Source: Desulfovibrio sp. (GTDB lineage: Bacteria > Desulfobacterota > Desulfovibrionia > Desulfovibrionales > Desulfovibrionaceae). From it: DNA of 47,188 nucleotides. A program made the position numbers and the translations under genes. The DNA is taken from assembly GCA_017528345.1 (NCBI GenBank), contig JAFXOX010000072.1:1-47188 (forward strand), written 5' to 3'. Within the stretch, counting starts at the first letter, position 1. Each line of letters starts with the position of its first letter. Shown here piece after piece: positions 43,604 through 47,188 of the stretch. The notes under the pieces were generated by a model. That model saw nothing but the letters and a program-made list of their open reading frames with translations. It was not told the origin of the DNA and ran no database searches.

Positions 43604-45403
43604 GTGACGATACAAAAACAATGGCAGTTCCGCCCCCCCAAACATACGGAGGATATTCCGTTCATTGCCAGAGAACTCGATATTTCGACCTTTCTGGCCG
43701 ATATTCTTTTGCGTCGCGGTTTCAAAGATGTGCAGGAAATGGACCGCTTTCTCGCGCCAAAGCTGGCTCGCCTGACTCCGCCCAAGGACTGGCCTGAAAT
43801 CCCCAAGGCGGCCAAAATTGTTGCAGACAAACTTCTGCAGCACAAAAAAATTGTCATCTGGGGAGACTACGACGTAGACGGTATCACCGCCACAACCCTC
43901 TGCCTGGATGTTCTTGAGCACCATGGTATCCGTGCTGGCTATCATCTCCCCCACCGTCACCACGAGGGCTACGGTCTGAACATTGCCAAAATCGAGGAGC
44001 TCCACGCTCAGGGCTACGAAATTCTGCTCACGGTAGACTGCGGTATTTCCAATCTCAAAGCTGTGGAGCGTGCCAAAGAACTTGGCATGACCGTCATCAT
44101 CTCTGATCACCATCTTGCCCCCAAAGACTTGCCTGTCGCCGACGCCATCTGCAATCCCCGAATCATGCCCCCCGAGTCCACACCTTGCCAGGAATTGGCC
44201 GGGGTTGGCGTTGCCTTCTATCTCATGGCCCAGGTCAACAGGCTTTTAGCAGAGGGTCTTAGACATAAACCATTCTGCATGGATCTTGTGCTCGATCTCG
44301 TGGCACTGGGCACTCTTGCCGATCTCATGCCGCTCACCGGAGAAAACCGTATTCTCGTAGCAGGCGGGCTCAAACATATTGCACAGGCCAGACGCAAAGG
44401 GATAGCTGCTCTCAAAGTCATGGCCCATGTCAATGTTTCTCAGGAGATGAAGAGTACAGAAATCAGTTTCAGACTGGTTCCCCGACTCAATGCCTCAGGA
44501 CGCATGCGGCATGCTGATACGGCCCTGCATCTCCTGCGCACCCGTGATCCCCAGGAGGCCATGCGTCTGGCTCAGGAACTGGACGCTTTGAATACCACAA
44601 GGCGCAGCGAAGAGGAAAAAATTCTTCAGGAAGCACGGGTACAGGCCAAGAAGGCTTTGAAGACCTATTCCTCCTCCCTTGTGCTCTACGGCTCAAACTG
44701 GCACCCAGGTGTTATCGGTATTGTCGCTTCACGCATTGTGGAGGAATTTGGCAGGCCAACCTTTATCCTCTGTGATGCAGGTGACCATCTTAAAGGCTCA
44801 GGCCGTACACTGGGAGATCTTGATCTTCACGGCATGCTCACGGAAATCTCTTCCTGTCTGATTTCTTTTGGTGGTCACAGGGCAGCTGCAGCACTCAATG
44901 TGCGCAGGGAAAATCTTGAGCAGCTCAAACAGCGCTTTGATGCCAGTGCACAGCGCCATCTCAGCTCCCAGCCTGAACGCCAGACGCTTCTCCTGGAAGG
45001 GGAAATCAATCTCTCCCAGGCCTTCTGCGCGGAAACGCTTGAGGAGATTGCCCTTCTGGAGCCCTTTGGCCAAAAAAATCCTGAACCGATCTTTGCCACG
45101 CCCCCCCTTCTGGTTGAGCGCCATGACTATCTGGGCTATGACCAGAAAAATATTCTCCTCACGGTCTGGGATGCCAAAGCACACATCAGGATGCAGGCCA
45201 AAGGCTGGCGCATGGCCCAGACATTTCCGCCACCGAGCCTTGAACGAAAAATTGTGCAGCTGGCCTTTGTACTGAGACTGAATATCTTCCGCGGCATTGC
45301 CACTCCTGAGCTTGAAATCAAGGATATCCACATTCTCCAAAAAATGCCCGACAACGAAAAAAAAGACATCTCCGTGCCAGAGATGTCTTTTGTGCCAAAC
45401 TAA
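43604..45403 (+). CDS. recJ: Single-stranded-DNA-specific exonuclease RecJ
   Basis: 599 residues, GTG start with AAGG a few bases before. DHH phosphoesterase core: IVIWGDYDVDGITATT (83-98), TVDCGISN and the DHH motif SDHH (167-170), then the DHHA1 part with GSGRTLGDLDLHGML and FGGHRAAAAL, and the OB-fold end. A 5'-to-3' exonuclease in recombination and mismatch repair that requires manganese or magnesium. Length agrees with other bacterial RecJ proteins. Its last codons overlap the terminator of the convergent Sel1-repeat gene. Confidence 0.96.
   Translation: MTIQKQWQFRPPKHTEDIPFIARELDISTFLADILLRRGFKDVQEMDRFLAPKLARLTPPKDWPEIPKAAKIVADKLLQHKKIVIWGDYDVDGITATTLCLDVLEHHGIRAGYHLPHRHHEGYGLNIAKIEELHAQGYEILLTVDCGISNLKAVERAKELGMTVIISDHHLAPKDLPVADAICNPRIMPPESTPCQELAGVGVAFYLMAQVNRLLAEGLRHKPFCMDLVLDLVALGTLADLMPLTGENRILVAGGLKHIAQARRKGIAALKVMAHVNVSQEMKSTEISFRLVPRLNASGRMRHADTALHLLRTRDPQEAMRLAQELDALNTTRRSEEEKILQEARVQAKKALKTYSSSLVLYGSNWHPGVIGIVASRIVEEFGRPTFILCDAGDHLKGSGRTLGDLDLHGMLTEISSCLISFGGHRAAAALNVRRENLEQLKQRFDASAQRHLSSQPERQTLLLEGEINLSQAFCAETLEEIALLEPFGQKNPEPIFATPPLLVERHDYLGYDQKNILLTVWDAKAHIRMQAKGWRMAQTFPPPSLERKIVQLAFVLRLNIFRGIATPELEIKDIHILQKMPDNEKKDISVPEMSFVPN
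45357..45391 (-). terminator. Terminator of the Sel1 gene, inside the recJ coding end
   Basis: AAAAGACATCTC/GAGATGTCTTTT palindrome with an eight-base T run on the minus strand. It is encoded within the last 15 codons of recJ. Confidence 0.75.
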
Positions 45404-45412
45404 GCTAAAAAA

Positions 45413-46072
45413 CTACTTGAAGTCGTGCACGATTTTCAGGATACCTTCCTTGTCTAGGCCTTTGGCCTTAGCCTTGGCATACCATTTTTCCGCTTCCTGG
45501 CTGTTGGCCTCAGTCCCAACCCCATATTCATAACAGGCACCAACAAACCGTTCAGCCTGGGCATAGCCCTGATCAGCTGACTTCTTGGCCCAGACAAAGC
45601 TCTGGGCAAAATCCTTGGGCACGCCATAGAGGCCACGGCTGGCGTAGAGGGCCAGATTGAACTGAGCCTCTGCATTTCCCTTTTCTGCTGCCTGCTGCAT
45701 CAACTGCAGGGTTTTCTGCTCATCTTTGACCACGCCAAGCCCGTGTTCATAGCAATAGGCAAGCAGAACCTGAGCCTGGTCATTGTTCTGCTCGGCGGCA
45801 AGCGTGTACCATTTGGCCGCCGTTTCCAAATCCTGGGCAATGCCAAGACCACTTTCATAGCAGCGGCCGACAAGGATCTGAGCCACTGCATTGCCATTGA
45901 CAGCCAATGGCTGCAGGAGAGCCAGGGTTTCCTTGTAATGGCCGACATTGAAGGCGACCCAGGCCTTTTGAAGAATAGCTTGGTCATCGTCGGCCTGCAC
46001 AGTCCTAACCTGGGCAAACACCATAACAAGCAGCAGAAATGCTGCCAGTATCCACGTAATACGCTGATGCAT
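45413..46072 (-). CDS. Secreted Sel1-like repeat protein
   Basis: 219 residues with a signal peptide (MHQRITWILAAFLLLVMVFA, cleavage after VQA) and five or so Sel1-type repeats of about 36 residues (NAVAQILVGRCYESGLGI; DQAQVLLAYCYEHGLGV; NAEAQFNLALYASRGLYGV; YAQAERFVGACYEYGVGT). These solenoids are protein-binding platforms in the periplasm or outer membrane. GAGG lies before the ATG. Transcribed away from the GIY-YIG gene. No enzyme domain. Confidence 0.88.
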   Translation of the reverse strand: MHQRITWILAAFLLLVMVFAQVRTVQADDDQAILQKAWVAFNVGHYKETLALLQPLAVNGNAVAQILVGRCYESGLGIAQDLETAAKWYTLAAEQNNDQAQVLLAYCYEHGLGVVKDEQKTLQLMQQAAEKGNAEAQFNLALYASRGLYGVPKDFAQSFVWAKKSADQGYAQAERFVGACYEYGVGTEANSQEAEKWYAKAKAKGLDKEGILKIVHDFK

Positions 46073-46182
46073 TGGTACCTCTCAACAAAAAAATGCAGCC
46101 AAGCCTTTGCTCAGCCAGAAGATGAAGAAACTAGCGCAAACGACAAAAATTGCAAGAATACATCTCTGCACGGAATACGACT

Positions 46183-46452
46183 ATGAGTACCCTGTGGTAC
46201 GTCTACCTTCTCCAATGCGCTGACAAAAGCCTCTATTGCGGCATCACCAAGGATCTCAAGCGTCGTCTGGCCCAGCACAATGGGGAGCTTCCGGGAGGAG
46301 CCCGCTATACAAGATCGCGCAGACCATGCCTTCTTGTGGGCTACGCCTCCCAGTCCAGCCAGAGCCAGGCGCTACGTCTTGAATACAAGATCAAACACAG
46401 TCCCAAAGCCAAAAAAGCTGCCCTGCTTGCCAGGGCCGGGACAAGCGAGTAA
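46183..46452 (+). CDS. GIY-YIG domain protein (UPF0213 type)
   Basis: 89 residues from the ATG at 46183 (an in-frame start 33 bases upstream is possible). Core residues WYVYLLQCADKSLYCGIT and DLKRRLAQHN are the GIY-YIG nuclease fold, without any added domain. Members are small putative nucleases of unclear role. It ends three bases before yceD and probably shares its transcript. Confidence 0.88.
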   Translation: MSTLWYVYLLQCADKSLYCGITKDLKRRLAQHNGELPGGARYTRSRRPCLLVGYASQSSQSQALRLEYKIKHSPKAKKAALLARAGTSE

Positions 46453-46455
46453 GCC

Positions 46456-47004
46456 ATGCAACAGCCATCTTCCCTGCTTATTGCTCTCAATGATCTCCCA
46501 CCTAAAGGCAAAGACATTGTCTGCGAAGAGCAGTCCCTGTGGCAGAAAGGCCTTGACGAATTTGCCATGGACGTGCGCATCACCCATGCGCTCAAGGCTG
46601 TAGTCACCCTGACGCCGCTGCCGGAGGGCTGCTTGATACGGGGTCATCTGAGTGGGCAGGTTGCCATGCCCTGCCGGCGCTGTGCCGAAGAAATCAGCTT
46701 TCCCATTGCCTGGGACTTTGAGGATTTTGAAAACCTAGACCGAAACAGCGCAGAGCAGGAAGAGATCACCCTCGACGAGGAAAGCCTTATTTTCCTTGAC
46801 CATGACCGTCCCATGCTTGACCTGGGCGCCTTGCTCTGGGAGGAACTGCTGCTGGCGCTGCCAGACAATCCCCTCTGCAAAGTCGACTGCCTGGGTATCT
46901 GCCCTGTCTGCGGCAACAACCGCAACAGCAATCCCTGCACCTGTGCTGACAAGAAGACGGATCCGCGCATGGATATTTTCCGTACGCTGAAAATCAAGAA
47001 GTAA
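46456..47004 (+). CDS. yceD: DUF177 (YceD) protein
   Basis: 182 residues. Central CRRCAEE then the C-terminal CKVDCLGICPVCGNNRN...CTC block, typical of the YceD/DUF177 family, which accompanies rpmF (L32) and has been linked to large-subunit rRNA handling and L32 expression. The rpmF gene is expected just beyond the right edge; the 184 bp at the edge hold no coding start. The cysteine cluster is complete, so metal binding is likely. Confidence 0.9.
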   Translation: MQQPSSLLIALNDLPPKGKDIVCEEQSLWQKGLDEFAMDVRITHALKAVVTLTPLPEGCLIRGHLSGQVAMPCRRCAEEISFPIAWDFEDFENLDRNSAEQEEITLDEESLIFLDHDRPMLDLGALLWEELLLALPDNPLCKVDCLGICPVCGNNRNSNPCTCADKKTDPRMDIFRTLKIKK

Positions 47005-47140
47005 CGGTCATGTGGCTAAGACAGATTTGCAGACGGGCAAGCGGCAAGCCTCTTAGGCATTGACAAGAAGGCCGACCTGAGTAGAAGATAGTCTGTTCTG
47101 GCATCTGCCGTGTTTTTTTTCATCCAGAGCCCACAAAGCC

Positions 47141-47169
47141 TAGACAGCGTCTGGGCATTAGCTTATAGT
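47141..47169 (+). promoter_or_regulatory. Promoter reading out of the window, probably for rpmF
   Basis: TAGACA, 17-bp spacer, TATAGT. No gene start follows before the window ends. Confidence 0.5.
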
Positions 47170-47188
47170 CTTTTGACTTTTTTTCTCC

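Overview
The window looks like chromosomal DNA of a Desulfovibrionaceae-type sulfate reducer (inference). The pointers are an outer-membrane porin of the Desulfovibrio trimeric type, an FmdE/molybdopterin-binding fusion, an anaerobic GlpABC dehydrogenase, a DctPQM TRAP transporter and the yicC-remA-gmk-pyrF run. Most of it is moderately GC-rich. About 1.6-7.0 kb is visibly AT-rich and probably acquired.

Layout. 0-1.4 kb: start of a DUF1640-type protein, a decayed tyrosine-integrase tail and an aldo/keto reductase that has lost its 5' end, i.e. an old insertion scar. 1.6-7.0 kb (minus): porin, Cache-HAMP-HD-GYP phosphodiesterase and Cache-HAMP-GGDEF diguanylate cyclase. 7.0-8.2 kb: no convincing gene, but one diverged mobile-type remnant. 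8.2-13.2 kb (minus): adenine deaminase and dctPQM, with an intrinsic terminator between dctP and dctQ. 13.5-17.2 kb: MetY-type sulfhydrylase facing a two-RCK potassium channel and a lipoprotein. 17.6-22.9 kb: a HlyD-type membrane fusion protein behind a textbook sigma-54 element, convergent with an operon of FmdE-MoeA fusion, methyltransferase and YcaO-TPR protein. 23.1-28.3 kb: DD-carboxypeptidase, TatA, tandem ACT protein, groES-groEL and rpmB.

29.0-38.3 kb: a segment bounded by two 236-bp direct repeats, about 96% identical, each carrying a complete tRNA-Arg(UCU). Inside are a serine-recombinase/integrase remnant, a chemoreceptor, a HAD phosphatase, glpABC and a small FmdB zinc-ribbon gene. 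38.3-47.2 kb: GT2 glycosyltransferase, yicC-remA-gmk-pyrF, a TPR protein, recJ, a Sel1-repeat protein, a GIY-YIG protein and yceD, ending at a likely promoter for the next gene.

The points most worth a second look are the tRNA-Arg-flanked glycerol segment, the YcaO/methyltransferase/FmdE-MoeA operon, the AT-rich cyclic-di-GMP/porin block, the sigma-54 HlyD gene, and several dispersed remnants and structured intergenic repeats. I found no CRISPR array, rRNA, complete insertion sequence or complete phage. All coordinates, alignments and identities were worked out by hand.
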